DNA of 64,000 nt from Strigamia acuminata (lineage: Eukaryota > Arthropoda > Chilopoda > Geophilomorpha > Linotaeniidae): positions 9,860,001 through 9,924,000 of the forward strand of contig OX442316.1 of NCBI GenBank assembly GCA_949358305.1. The letters run 5' to 3'. Made by a program: the position numbers and the translations under genes. The notes under the pieces are model-generated. The model worked only from the letters and a program-made list of their open reading frames with translations. It was not told the origin of the DNA and searched no databases. Shown piece after piece: positions 11,101 to 20,800 of the stretch. Within the stretch, counting starts at the first letter, position 1. Every line of letters starts with the position of its first letter.

Positions 11101-11276
11101 TTAGGCTTACGCCGTTTTTGCCTCGCTTCGTGCGCTGAGGCTTTGGGTAAGGGACCTCCAGATCGCAAGTGATAGTCGGCGCCTTTACGACTGCCGGCTC
11201 TCTTGTTTGCGTCGGAGTCGGAATCTGTTACTCGGGTATTATCTGCCATTTCTTGCTTTGGGTATGATGTAATCAC
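8166..11276 (-). CDS. gag: Ty3/Gypsy Gag polyprotein with zinc knuckle
   Basis: The frame encodes 1036 residues, long for a Gypsy Gag. The first half is a low-complexity charged region, with Arg/Ser/Glu-rich blocks around residues 450-600. The retrotransposon Gag core follows (FDGSWKAGDRFLDEV, AREWYQGLKGVNWDDF, MPGETIMDYDIRARLLFEKA). Near the C terminus, at about residues 984-997, is one CCHC zinc knuckle, CFKCNQPGHYSNEC, with the standard CX2CX4HX4C spacing for nucleic-acid binding. The stop is TAA at 8168-8166. Pol lies in the -1 frame and overlaps the end of gag. The ATG at 11276 is the first good start after the primer-binding site. Confidence 0.93.
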   Translation of the reverse strand: MITSYPKQEMADNTRVTDSDSDANKRAGSRKGADYHLRSGGPLPKASAHEARQKRRKPKPDRRSASEASHPSRTETRQRLDETERGEEQSHSKLPRSNRDGETSGNEVLSRNQSPRLTHDTEVGSPKAASPIQKTASNTTANSALNTPITQSRPASVRSEGHKSNSSSVKRVSSQPYSVSGTLIDAMQLAQAEGVRYTLPTGKITVYETLQIVRAALKAHSVSPQITIVEGAHAQQLVDSAQFEADAENEARQAIRERRRKLAEREAQALEYGRTQPNPTTPEEVEIVDRALRAHRYAFHSQQEAERAFMARLRRDDPKSVRKPEVSSSELSDESLEGDPKRTPKAKPKPQPERATPATPRKRDASAREQQTRPRMQALDSATNNAITRLINANNARRNEEQALTSQQHDNPQGTEWQQPVPILKDDESSRRQSHDRTSSREEGKRDERPKYFHYGNSDSSSDGLESNAPSHHDSERGSGERRRERERDECRERERDDRRRGRKESNSSRRNPPRRSPSPDPSSDPSSNDDRRKEKSSNRRKRSNSPRDREKRRRSENSDHRREEFQDLPRQSAFTDSTGRQYTMGELGRALLGSLKAEGIDLSKRNDRNRSTGDRVKKKYAVSRRDTMSVTGNIRWQFYIQNRFDGSWKAGDRFLDEVIRIKTATKATVGDMLTHGIVELMTGSAREWYQGLKGVNWDDFLMRFDLRYGETPEEVSRKMRGLRQMPGETIMDYDIRARLLFEKAPMEFHATGFNLFFLGGLSEYSQRVLLEERAPTGGSYEEMSAFLFENTIDIEKRYYSALPEAEKAATAKRLKLSAERYGATDKIMRPTEYLSGIMELAEASVGLQIKNKLTSTLPSNPLAAPKKAPTASAMQATLEEVKEGEEAEQNVGKSDEKEEKDDYSTDEEIRSYRDTLSTGCDEEGPLVHLIHRDRAVEEFRARLKPNAGRIPKYFRKNYTPPSKADPEKKKSTEAPRDKSNIRCFKCNQPGHYSNECPRTAKEDAKFDAIMKQMAEIKLAMAKNESKNESAQAAKK
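8193..8211 (-). promoter_or_regulatory. Two tandem -1 ribosomal slippery heptamers at the gag-pol junction
   Basis: On the minus strand, the gag codons GCA AAA AAC and, 12 nt later, TCA AAA AAC each contain A AAA AAC in the zero frame (plus-strand GTTTTTT at 8205-8211 and 8193-8199). This is a canonical -1 frameshift heptamer. After a -1 slip the frame reads on without a stop through the gag TAA (8168-8166) into pol. The two copies sit in a 12-nt direct repeat (AAAAACGAGTCA-type unit). The sequence downstream is GC-rich, but I cannot test for a stimulatory structure. Confidence 0.8.
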
Positions 11277-11301
11277 AGGTTAGAATCAGTTATTCAACTT
11301 G

Positions 11302-11319
11302 ATCCCGGACAGGCCCCCA
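11302..11319 (-). other. Primer-binding site, tRNA-Pro-like
   Basis: The minus strand reads TGGGGGCCTGTCCGGGAT. The complement of the generic eukaryotic tRNA-Pro 3' end is TGGGGGCTCGTCCGGGAT, so 16 of 18 bases agree and the two mismatches are adjacent. It sits just 3' (in element sense) of a sequence ending in CA, with a 2-nt spacer, the usual place for a PBS, and 26 nt before the gag ATG. The tRNA match is from memory of tRNA-Pro; the host tRNA should be compared. Confidence 0.7.
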
Positions 11320-11321
11320 CG

Positions 11322-12450
11322 TGTCGCGCTCAACTCTAACCGTCGCTAACTCGTGGGTTGATTACTTAATTCGACTAACTCACTACCGCTTTGCTCAAGC
11401 GGTTTACCCAAAGAAATGATTACACAGATATAAAAGGTAAAATATAATATAGATTTATTCTGTGGGACAATGTACAGATATATCTTATATATATATATAT
11501 ATAAAAGGTAGGTAAAAGGTAAATCGGAATGGGTGAAGGGAAATGGAAAGGTAAAGGTATGATGAAAGCTGGCTGGAATCGGCGAGGTCGTCTGTTGTCT
11601 CGGTCGTGTCCAAGATGGCGTCCTCGTTGTGGCAACGTGGTGTCGTCTTGGGCCGGCGTGGCAATATGGCGTCCTCGGCTCGTCTCTGGCTGGTCCTTCG
11701 GGCTCACGCTGGTCGGGCGCGAGTGAATGCTTAGTTAAAAGGCTTACTTCGGGCTGTTGTCTAGGTTTTTGTGTGGTGTCCGGCGATCACACAGCGGCGG
11801 ACTCTTCTGGCTCCCGGCGGTCACACAGCGGCGGGAACGCTCGTCGTGGTTTAACTGCAGTTTAGGCTTGTGCGACCGTTTGTCTGCACAACTCGCTAAA
11901 CTGGAGTGGTTTTTACTATTTCTAGCTGGTGTGCTAAAATAGTGTGGTAATCTTATCTCGCAGGTTACTCTGCGGAGTTTGACACTGACCAAACGTACTC
12001 ACGGTAAATTGTCCTTTGTCCTTGGTCAATCCCAGTATATTTACTTGGGCCTGATCTTGTAGGACGACGGGTTTACGTGTGTTTCTCGTTTGATGGTTGT
12101 GTTGGTTCTGCCCGCTCAGTGCAAGGCACATTCCTTTGCACAAAGCGGGGTTGACAGGTGACCGGAATCACCCAATGGTGGGGTGGACGAGCCATCCCCA
12201 CTCCCTCAGGGCAGACGCCTGTCCATTGACTAGATGTCAATGCACTGAGGGAAGGGAGACGCGCTTGCGGCTCCCCTTACACCCGAAACGAGGTCACGAG
12301 AGAAACTCTTCGTTGACCCCGGTCCAGTCGGGTCACAACAAGTTGTGCTTGAAAACTATCGAAATTAGTACAAACCATTTGCAAACACAATTGCTCCAGA
12401 CTCGATGCTGATTTTCTCAAAGGCATCTTGCGAACTGTACGTGTATCACT
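11322..12450 (-). repeat. LTR (element 5' side), outer boundary uncertain
   Basis: In plus-strand view the LTR begins TGTCGCGCTC at 11322, next to the PBS, so in element sense it ends in CA. Reading the minus strand, a TATA-like run (11484-11506, overlapping an AT microsatellite) is followed by AATAAA (11459-11454), a promoter and polyadenylation layout expected for U3/R. Upstream are short direct repeats: ATGGCGTCCTCG occurs twice (about 11614 and 11666) and TCACACAGCGGCGG twice (about 11787 and 11829), possible enhancer-type repeats. I could not fix the outer end; it lies somewhere before the foldback element at 12,496. Confidence 0.5.
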
Positions 12451-12495
12451 TAGGTAAGAGATGAATTAAAATCAAAATGAGATGTGGAGTTTATA

Positions 12496-13260
12496 CAGGG
12501 TGGTCAGAAAGTCTGGTTCTATGTAAATAATTCTCAAACTGTTCTAGATGTTGATTCAGCAAAATTATTGTAAGGGTAGTATGACGGGGGAAATCCAATT
12601 ATGACGTCCAACTTGACCTCAGAGGTTATCTTCAAGGTCATCCATATTGTAACTCGAGAACCGTGACAGATAGAGAGAAAAAGTGAATTAGAAAGTTGTA
12701 GAGGACCATCTAATTAGTCTAGAAATGTTCTTAAAAAAATTATCTCTTACCGAAAAGTTTTGAGAAAAAAGAGTTTGAAATGTTAGTCTACTCAGCTTTG
12801 TAACATAAAAGAATCATGTTGGAATGTATTTCCAAAATAAATTATTTCTTTTCTTTTGTGTTTCCTCTCTTCCACTTATAAGTATGACCAAATAAAGTGT
12901 CCTAATTGAGGATTAGCTTGGTTGCCTCAATCGTTTTAGGTTACAAAGCTGAGTTGCAATGCTGAGTAGACTAATGTTTCAGACCTTTTTTCTCAAAATT
13001 TTTCAGTACGAAATAATTTTTTTAAGAACAGTTCTAGACTAATTGGATGATGCTCTACAACTTTCTAATTTACCTTTTTGCTCTATCTGTCACGGTTCTC
13101 GAGTTACAATATGGATGACCTTGAAGATGACCTCAGAGGTCAAATTGGATGTCATAATTGGATTTCCCCCACAATACTACTCTTACAATCATTTTGCTGA
13201 ATCAACATCTAGAACAGTTTGGGAATTATTTACGTAGAACCAGACTTTCTGACCACCCTG
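12496..13260. mobile_element. 765-bp foldback element with long terminal inverted repeats and TA flanks
   Basis: The left end CAGGGTGGTCAGAAAGTCTG and the right end, its reverse complement, start arms of about 310 bp (12496-12804 and about 12940-13260). The arms match along most of their length with scattered substitutions. The unpaired middle is about 135 bp. The element is flanked by TA on both sides (12494-12495 and 13261-13262), the target duplication of Tc1/mariner-type transposition. No transposase frame is present, so it is non-autonomous. The right arm contains a small extra duplication near 12,950-12,970. Confidence 0.88.
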
Positions 13261-13262
13261 TA

Positions 13263-14169
13263 TATTAGAACGACGAGGACTACGTGTACAGAACGTAACC
13301 GAATCTAAACTGTAACGAGAACGTGCACAGGACGTTCACGCGATGAGAAGAGAAATAGGTGAAATTTCTAAAATTAGGAAACAATTACAAAAAAAAGATT
13401 GCGCCTATGGCCAAAGATCGCTTTGGTATACAAAGAAAATTACTCCACTGGGATGTAAGATCATCTTTTTTGTTTTTATTTTTTTGTTTTTGTTTCGTGT
13501 TTGTGTTTTTGCTTTGTGATGTAAAAACACAATAACGTCAATAACACAAACACCTAAAACACTTGAAACACGACTGTTTGAACGCAGCTAATATTGAAAT
13601 TTCGTAACATCTATATTTTTCTGGCATTGAATGGGTAAAAAACGGATGGAAATGGTTTTGCCATGTGCAAAAATAGGAGTGTAAAAAAGTGTATAGAAAC
13701 GGCAAAAATCGAGTTTAATAAAACAAAATTGTCTGATTTTGAAAAACGTTGATTTCTATGGATATTTTGCTTCCATGAAATACTCCCAAATCGTACAATA
13801 CTTTATAAAACATGCACATTTTGACGAAAGTGATAGTGACAGTCGTGGTCGGAAAGGTGTTTAAGTTAAGAAATCGGCTTATTCAAGTTAGAAATGGCAT
13901 TGCAGGTGGGAAAAATGTTTCCTGTGCTGTAGTATTAAGTTCAATGTTAAGAATTATTTTTGCTGTAGCATTAAGAATATTAAGAATTCTAAGATTTGTT
14001 TCTGTACTCTCGAAATTCACGTTTGTTTATTCTTCTTATTTGAATACGGTTGTTATTCTTTGTTGTTATTATCATAAATTTTATTTTTTTTTATTAAATT
14101 TGATTCTTACGAAACACTTATTTTTTTTAGATGTAAAATAAATAAGTTTTTACAATTTTCTCCCGTGTG
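13263..14169. other. AT-rich intergenic DNA
   Basis: The stretch separates the repeats from the BTB-Kelch gene. It includes a T-rich low-complexity block at about 13,460-13,530. An open frame at 13812-14141 is hydrophobic and low-complexity, with no recognisable domain and no splice context, so I do not treat it as a gene. Nothing else is supported. Confidence 0.5.
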
Positions 14170-14675
14170 ATAGTGATTTGATTGCATTTATTGACTTTGT
14201 CACTAGTGGTCGCTAGTTGTGATGTTTGAGGAGGATCGGCGAAGTTGGTCAGTTTCTAGCCGGGGATTTTCCCGGCGATTCGATTCTGTTATCAGCTGTT
14301 ATGGATGTCTGGTAATTTAGTCGTTCAGTCGTATGTTTGGGCGGTTGCAGCGTTTCTCAAGTTATCATTGATAATTTTTATTAGATCATTGTGTTTTGTT
14401 TTATTACTTTTTTCCTTTCTATTCATTAATTAGGTTAATCAAAACCTAAAATTAAAACTGTTGAGTTGCAACTTTTTACTTTCGATTTGACTGGTAAGTA
14501 ATGTACTCGAGTTCTGTATCGGTTTTTAGTTTTGCTAAACACACGTATTTTTATTTCTGCTTCTCACAGACGACCTAGGCTGATTGAAATTCTTGGTCAC
14601 CTCAGAGGTTTGTTATCTAGTTAAAAGTCTAATTAAATTTGCATTTTTTTAAAAATAAGTTTTACCGCTTAGAAA
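14170..14675 (+). promoter_or_regulatory. 5' flank and 5' UTR of the BTB-Kelch gene, with a probable 76-nt intron
   Basis: A donor CTG|GTAAGTA at 14494 and an acceptor TTCTCACAG ending at 14569 delimit a probable 5'-UTR intron (14494-14569). The start codon at 14676 follows 106 nt later. The region upstream of 14,494 is less AT-rich than the flank and probably holds the promoter; no TATA box stands out. Confidence 0.5.
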
Positions 14676-16655
14676 ATGTCAGTAAATTTGAAAATGGATC
14701 TGAAATTCAAGCAAATGGAACTGCTTTGTGAGCAACTGGAAAATTTACGAATAGACAAGTTGTTTACAGACGTTACTTTAATTGACGGTATTGGAATACA
14801 CCATGTGGCTCATAAAAACATATTGGCCGCTTCGAGCACTTATTTCCGCGACAAGTTTGCCACAGAATTTTATTTAAAGGAAATTAAACTCCCAACCGAA
14901 ATATCAACCAAGGCTATTCAAACGCTGCTCAAGTTTAGCTACGTTGGAATTCTCGATATTTCATCCGATGACACTGAATTTATCGAACAGCTGAATGCCG
15001 CATCCGAGACACTTGGATTTGAATTCGTTTCTGAGCATTGTGCCCAGCTAATCTTGGAGAATGGCGACTTGGACTCGCTCTGGAAATATGCAGTGAAAAA
15101 TAATAAAGAAGAAATGAAGAAAAACATCGCAGTCAAGATGGCTAAGGATTTAGAGCAAGTTGAACAGTCTCCTGAATTCGTACACACTTCTTTCGAATGT
15201 CTCGAGATGGTACTGAGCCAAGAAGAGTTGAAAATACATGACGATGATTTTGTTTTCAAGACAACTTTAAAGTGGATTAATAACGACATGGACGAAAGGA
15301 TGAAGCACATTAAAGCTTTATTCCAGAATACTAATTGGGACAATTTGACGACCGAATTTCTAAATTCTCTGCTCGAAAACGAAGAAGAATTGATGGAGAA
15401 ATCTCTTTTTTTGATGAAACAGGTTTTCAGCGAGGTTAAAAAGCGTTTTAAAAACCCTCAAGAACCTCGTAGAAAACAGACGGCTCCAGAACCAGAAATT
15501 CAACCAGTTGCCGCTCCTCTAAGTCATTCGAAATCGCTGACTGAACCGCCTGTGAAGAATGAAGGAATCCGCCATCAACCATTCGCCCCAGTGGTTACCA
15601 TACCTGGCCAAAATAGGTTCACCAGGCCACCGAATCTTACGAAGGAATACGATCCTATAATAGAAGCCATCAACAAGCGCAGCCAGCCTATGGTTTCTGA
15701 CCGAGGTGATCGCAACAACGAAAAGATTTCACTGAGTGAAATTCCGGTTGCTGATAATGATTTTCTTCTGGATGTCTCCGAAGATCTCGTCACGATCAAA
15801 CTGTACGAGCACGAAAGCAAAATTGAAGTAAGGAAGTTGAGCGAGAATAAAATTAAGAAAACCATTGCGGTTAATGGTATGGATTTACCATTCTCTGCTG
15901 CCGTATGCCAGGACAGTAAGAAGATATATCTAATCGGTGGTCGTAATGATTGCTGGGAGATTCTAGCATCGTTTTACAGTTTTGAAGTGAAGACTGAGAA
16001 GTGGGAAGTTTTGCCCGAGATGCAGATTGAAAGATGGTCAGCTGGGGCGACCGTTTTGAATGGTTGCGTTTATGTCGTTGGAGGAATAGCAATGGAGAAT
16101 AAACGACTGAATAAGGTCGAATGTTACGATTTGTTAACACGCAACTGGAGGCAGTTGCAAGATGTGAAGATGTGCAGAGAAAAGCCAGCAGTTTGTAGTT
16201 ACAACAAGTACGTGTATGTTGTTGGAGGTTATTCCGTTTCGCCAGACCAATGGAAGAAGTGTGTGCCGCCTGAAACTTATGCATCTTGTGAAGTTTACGA
16301 TGTGACGACGAATCAGTGGAGCATGACTGAAACGAAAATGGAAGTTGGACGCAACATCAATGAAAAGTTGTTTGTCACTGCTATTATGGAGGGGAAAATG
16401 TGCGCTTTGAGGGCGTATTCCAATGGGAAGTTTGTGCTTTATATTTATAATCCGGAGACTGGAAAATGGATTGATTTACCCGCTAATTTGGTGAAAACTG
16501 AGCTTTGGTTGAGTATTGGGGTTTTAAAAAATAGAGCTATCTGCTTAGTTGATATTACGGGGCGAATTTGTCTGTTCAAGTCAAGTGTATTGAAAAAAAT
16601 CGCAACGGAAGCTGAAAGTGGACTTAAAGCTTGTTATTCTGCTGTGTTTGATTAG
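14676..16655 (+). CDS. BTB-BACK-Kelch protein (KLHL family, Cullin-3 adaptor type)
   Basis: This is one uninterrupted 659-codon frame. Residues about 12-125 form a BTB/POZ domain (LRIDKLFTDVTLIDG, HKNILAASSTYFRDKF), about 130-235 a BACK domain, and about 245-400 a polar linker. From about 405 come Kelch repeats with the diagnostic hydrophobic-GG pattern (IYLIGGRND, VYVVGGIAM, VYVVGGYSV) followed by spaced Tyr and Trp. Proteins of this build recruit substrates to Cullin-3 ubiquitin ligases; the substrate cannot be read from the sequence. Only three clear double-Gly blades are visible, fewer than the usual five or six, and the C-terminal part is degenerate. The lack of coding introns, beside intron-rich neighbours, would fit a retrocopy origin, although the probable 5'-UTR intron argues that it is an expressed gene. 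Confidence 0.9.
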   Translation: MSVNLKMDLKFKQMELLCEQLENLRIDKLFTDVTLIDGIGIHHVAHKNILAASSTYFRDKFATEFYLKEIKLPTEISTKAIQTLLKFSYVGILDISSDDTEFIEQLNAASETLGFEFVSEHCAQLILENGDLDSLWKYAVKNNKEEMKKNIAVKMAKDLEQVEQSPEFVHTSFECLEMVLSQEELKIHDDDFVFKTTLKWINNDMDERMKHIKALFQNTNWDNLTTEFLNSLLENEEELMEKSLFLMKQVFSEVKKRFKNPQEPRRKQTAPEPEIQPVAAPLSHSKSLTEPPVKNEGIRHQPFAPVVTIPGQNRFTRPPNLTKEYDPIIEAINKRSQPMVSDRGDRNNEKISLSEIPVADNDFLLDVSEDLVTIKLYEHESKIEVRKLSENKIKKTIAVNGMDLPFSAAVCQDSKKIYLIGGRNDCWEILASFYSFEVKTEKWEVLPEMQIERWSAGATVLNGCVYVVGGIAMENKRLNKVECYDLLTRNWRQLQDVKMCREKPAVCSYNKYVYVVGGYSVSPDQWKKCVPPETYASCEVYDVTTNQWSMTETKMEVGRNINEKLFVTAIMEGKMCALRAYSNGKFVLYIYNPETGKWIDLPANLVKTELWLSIGVLKNRAICLVDITGRICLFKSSVLKKIATEAESGLKACYSAVFD

Positions 16656-16733
16656 TTTTCGAATTACAGTGTTATGTTACGTTTATTATTTTATTATATT
16701 AATTATATTTTATTATATGTATTATTTTCTATC

Positions 16734-16990
16734 AACTGTTGTATTTCTGCAAAAGCAGTGTTCGAATTATAATGTTAAAACGTTACATTTATTTTCTACA
16801 GTTGTATTTTTGCAAAAGCAGTGTTCGATGACTGTTCGAATTATAATGTTAAAACGATTCATTTATTTTCCACCGACAGTTGTATTTTTGCAAAAACAAA
16901 GTCAATTTTATTTATAATGTTAAAAAGATTCATTTATCTTCCATCGACAGTTGTATTTTTGCAAGAGCAAAGTCAATTTTATTTTTGTAC
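16734..16990 (+). repeat. Tandem repeat of about 63-77 bp, four units, in the BTB-Kelch 3' UTR
   Basis: Units start near 16734, 16796, 16873 and 16945. Each contains ACAGTTGTATTTTTGCAA (with small changes), a central TATAATGTTAAAA block and ATTCATTTAT. They begin 80 bp after the stop codon. A possible polyadenylation signal ATTAAA follows at 17002-17007, so all units are probably in the 3' UTR. Confidence 0.8.
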
Positions 16991-17666
16991 TTTGTGGTTG
17001 TATTAAAAGATGTCGCTGCATATCATGTAGAGTTGTTTGTTGGTGCGCATTAAGTAGTTATGTACATTATTATCTCCAAGGAAACGGGACGACCGAAATC
17101 GAAATTATCGACAATTATTATTACTAGTGTGCAAATTTTTTTTGTTGCACTAGGAATACATTTACTCGTCAACTTCAAGCAGTATTTTATTTATATTATA
17201 AACGGATAGAACTTATTTCCATATGCTAGCACGTGGCTGTATGTAGATGTTTACGGGATGAAAGCTGGATGAGCAAGAAACTTTTATCCCGAAAAATACG
17301 ACAAGTAGGCTTATTTAGTTTTTGCGAATATAAGATGGTTTCGTTGAAACGCCGCATCAACTAACTTGTCCAAGGACACATCTTTGTTTTTTATTTTTAT
17401 TTTTATTTTTTTGTAAGTAAACAAAAACATCAAAATGTTCTGACAAAGTTGGATGGTGAATTGACAACCAAATTGTTGTATTTTTATTCACCTTTCAGCT
17501 GAAAGTTGATACGCTCTGGCCACCATATTTAATTTATTTTTGCTTTTAAGACCCAAAGAACTTAGAGATTGCTATCCAACTTTGTCGGGATGCTTTTTAA
17601 GCATTTATTTTATTCAGTTTCTTGGATTTCAGTAATTTAATTTAATTTTTGTGTGCAATTTTTTAG
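16991..17666. other. Intergenic DNA with a 13-bp inverted repeat
   Basis: The AT-rich spacer includes a TTTTTA-rich block at 17,385-17,415. GACAAAGTTGGAT at 17442-17454 is exactly complementary to ATCCAACTTTGTC at 17574-17586; the 145-bp unit could be a tiny non-autonomous transposon or a stem-loop. No gene is seen. Confidence 0.4.
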
Positions 17667-17691
17667 AGTTTTAATCTGCAGTATATGTGAA

Positions 17692-17859
17692 ATGGAAAGC
17701 TACGAAACTCCAGTTTTCTACAGCAGAAACCATGCATTTGGTGAATCGCTCTTAGAAGAATCCATTCCAATTTCCCGTCTGAATGAAATGAATTTCCCGC
17801 ACATATCTCAGCTTATAGGACCAAAGAATGAAATTGTTTTACAATTCACCAATTCAGAG
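17692..17859 (+). CDS. Candidate 5' coding exon (56 codons) of the DYRK kinase gene
   Basis: ATG at 17692 opens 56 codons (begins MESYETPVFY) that end exactly in phase 0 at a good donor, TCAGAG|GTAAGA (17859/17860). A possible acceptor TTTTTTAG ends at 17666, so a further upstream non-coding exon is likely. The translated sequence looks like real protein rather than random AT-rich DNA. The next compatible acceptor downstream is the phase-0 exon at 31764, giving an intron of about 13.9 kb. I did not recognise the peptide as a known DYRK N terminus, so it could belong to another short gene. Confidence 0.5.
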
Positions 17860-20800
17860 GTAAGAATAGAATGCTAACAGATTTAATTTTACAAACATAG
17901 AAATGTAAATTTGATGTGTAAAAAAAAATAGAAATAAGAATTTGTATTTAAAAAATAAGCTAATGACAATTCCGGTAATTAGGACCAAAAACTTAAAACC
18001 AAATGCACATTTGATTAGATTTTTATTCTATAAATTTCTAACTCTCAATTTACCCTGAAAATAAGTACACAGATAGGAAAAGTTCTAAAAGCACCCCGTG
18101 GATAGGGCTTTGCTGCATGAACAATTTTATTACCTCAGTCGTCATAACACCACTTTCCACTCAAAGCGAATTTTCCCTGCACATTTTCAGGATTCGTACG
18201 AATAACTATTAGTCTATTAGTGTGTAAAAGAAAAGAAATGAGATAAACTATTCCGTTTCAATTTATCCTCAAATGATTTTGTATTGTCGGAACGCAGCAC
18301 AGTATTCTGGGGGAATGCTGAAGGTTGTCGAGAAAATCAATAAGCAAGTCACACAACACAGACTTGGTTGAGATCCCTCATCCCGCGTCTCGCTCTCTCT
18401 CTCTCTTTTCATCCCAGTTTCCCTACCTCGTGGAAGGGCAAATGGAACTTGCCCTCACCTTCAGACATCCTCTAACTATACAAAACTAGGTCAAATCTCA
18501 ACTCTAGGTCTGAGCACTCGCTTGGTACAAGAGAAGCATCTGTGCTCCTGCGACATTTTTTATTAGTAATTTTCGGAGTAAAATGAGGAAGTAGGCGAGA
18601 AAATAAAATTAGTTTACTGATTGATCTAATTAATTGCAAGGTTGGCGCTAATTTTATTTTATTGCATTTGATTGATGTGGCTTCAAGGTTAGAATTTGAA
18701 GTGTTTTATTTATAGTTTGTTTTGATGCGCGATTGAATTATAGATGTATTGGATTTACATTAAGATAAAATGATGTTTAAAGTCGAGATAAAGTAAGAGG
18801 ATGGAAATTGTAAATGTCACAAATATATGAAATATTAAGGTCTAAAAACCATTTCCTAATGACTCGGTTGTGTGTGGTAAAATCGATATGTTTGAAAGTT
18901 GAAAGCAAAAATTAAAAAAAAAATAAAATAAAAAAAATATATATAAAAAAATCCTAGATTAAATTAGGAATGAAGTTTAAAGATGTTGCTCCTTAATACA
19001 TCAATATGCCAGATTTTAAATTTTAATACCGCAATAAAGTAATTAGAATTGCAAAGTGTTTAGCGATTATTATATTTGGCAATAAATTGACTAAATAACG
19101 AGGAAAGGAAATTTATGTGTGAAATAATTGATGTGCAATTGGACTTGGAAATGAAAAGATATTCACTAAATATAGGCCTAAATTTTACTCGCATTTAAAA
19201 TGCCTTTTAGACCCATATCTTTTCACTGTTTAACAGAATTTGACTCCTTAGAAATTGGAATAATAGTGACATTAATGCCGCTAATATTAAACAAAAGCAA
19301 AAACAAAGACCTTTCGTCAGTGGTGTGCTTTATTTAATCACAACAGTGCTGGACTGGCCCGGCGGGCTACCGGGAGTTTCCCGGTGGCCCGTGGCCGCTG
19401 TGGTCTGTCGCGGCCTGCTGTGGCCTGTCCCGACTTCATAAAATGTGGCCCGGACACCCAGATTTCCCGGCCATCAATTTGTTCCCAGTCCAGCCCTGAA
19501 TCACAATCTAGGGAATCTACGCATTGTAAATAATAAAAAGGCAGAAAATGTCTGCCCATGTCCATTATGTTGTGCAACGCTGTCCATATACGCTGGCTCT
19601 CGGAGGTTTCCAAGAGGGGCAATTTGGTCCTTGTCCTGGTGGAGATCCTTGAACTTTTCAATGGCAAAAAGTCAACAATTTTACAATCTTCTTCCTCTTC
19701 TGTTGTCGCTTCAATCAGTGGTTTTTTAGCTAATTCCTTGTCCCTCTTAACAGGCGTGGCCTTCTCCCGGTGCTCCCTGGTGACGTAATGACATAAGGCA
19801 ACATTTTCTGCTAGCCTACTGTTTATAAATATGATTAAATAAAGCTAGATCGAAAAGCCTTTGGTGAAAACTAATTTTTGTTTTTGTTTTATTATTGTCA
19901 TTATTCTAATTTCTAGATTATCATGTTTGAAATGAGTCCATTGAGATAGAAGTTTGCTGGAAATTTGTCTCTTGTCACTTAGATGAGTTTTACCACCAGC
20001 AGGTAACTTGGAATACATCACAAAATAGGACAAGGTCCTCTGGGTCTACCTAAGAAAGTGTCTAAGAATAAATAGACATGTCTTTTGGGTCCAAGGCTAC
20101 CATCTTTTAAGTTGCTGCCAAATATTTGGAATGAGTTTTTTGTTTTGTCTTTTTCTTGTTGACTTTTTATTTCTTGTGGTTTTTCACATTAGTCATTATT
20201 GTTTTTTCTCTCTTTTTTTTCGTTTAAATCTTATCTGCAACCAAAAATAATCTTCAGTCATCTCAAGATTGATAAAGCAGGGGAAAAAATATTATCTAAA
20301 AGTTGAAATTGTGTCTAGGGAGAGACCTAAACGGTTTCTTTTGTGGGTTTGAAGGGAGTCTTTAGATGGGCAAAGAAGGAAGCAAGGTGGGCGATTGTGG
20401 AGTGAATTCTAATTACCAGTACAGCACGTGCTCAGATGGTGTAAGAGAGGTCACTCACTGATTATCACCATTACTTCAACGGGGAAACAAAAAATGGTTG
20501 GCAAAAAAGTGACATTTCATGCATTAAATATGATACAACAAAATTAAATTTTCATACAGAAAATTGCATAGAATATTGGTCCAACAAAAACAAGGAAATA
20601 TTTTGTTATTTTATTTCTATACGTTTTCAGGGATGTGATTTTTGCATGAAAAAATAATATAATAGATTTGTTTCCCGGAATTGGTAAAAAAATATGAGGC
20701 CATGAGATTCACCCATCTTTGCGGAACCCACCCTTAATGGTGTTGTACGCTTTTGTTTTTATCCTTCCTCCTCGAAATTGTGGACCCCACTCTCGAGCGC

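Larger units (their letters stand above)
4072..12450 (-). mobile_element. Ty3/Gypsy-type LTR retrotransposon (gag, pol, PBS, one LTR)
   Basis: On the minus strand the order is LTR, primer-binding site, gag, pol with protease-RT-RNase H-integrase. That domain order is the Ty3/Gypsy order. Both long ORFs are free of stops, which suggests a fairly recent insertion. The right boundary is approximate, because I could not pair the LTR with a second copy. The left boundary given is the pol stop codon; the element may continue further left. No envelope-like ORF was recognised between pol and 2650. Confidence 0.85.

Noticed and set aside
13812-14141. 109-codon hydrophobic frame
   Set aside because: Low-complexity, Ile/Leu/Phe-rich translation of AT-rich DNA with no domain or splice context.
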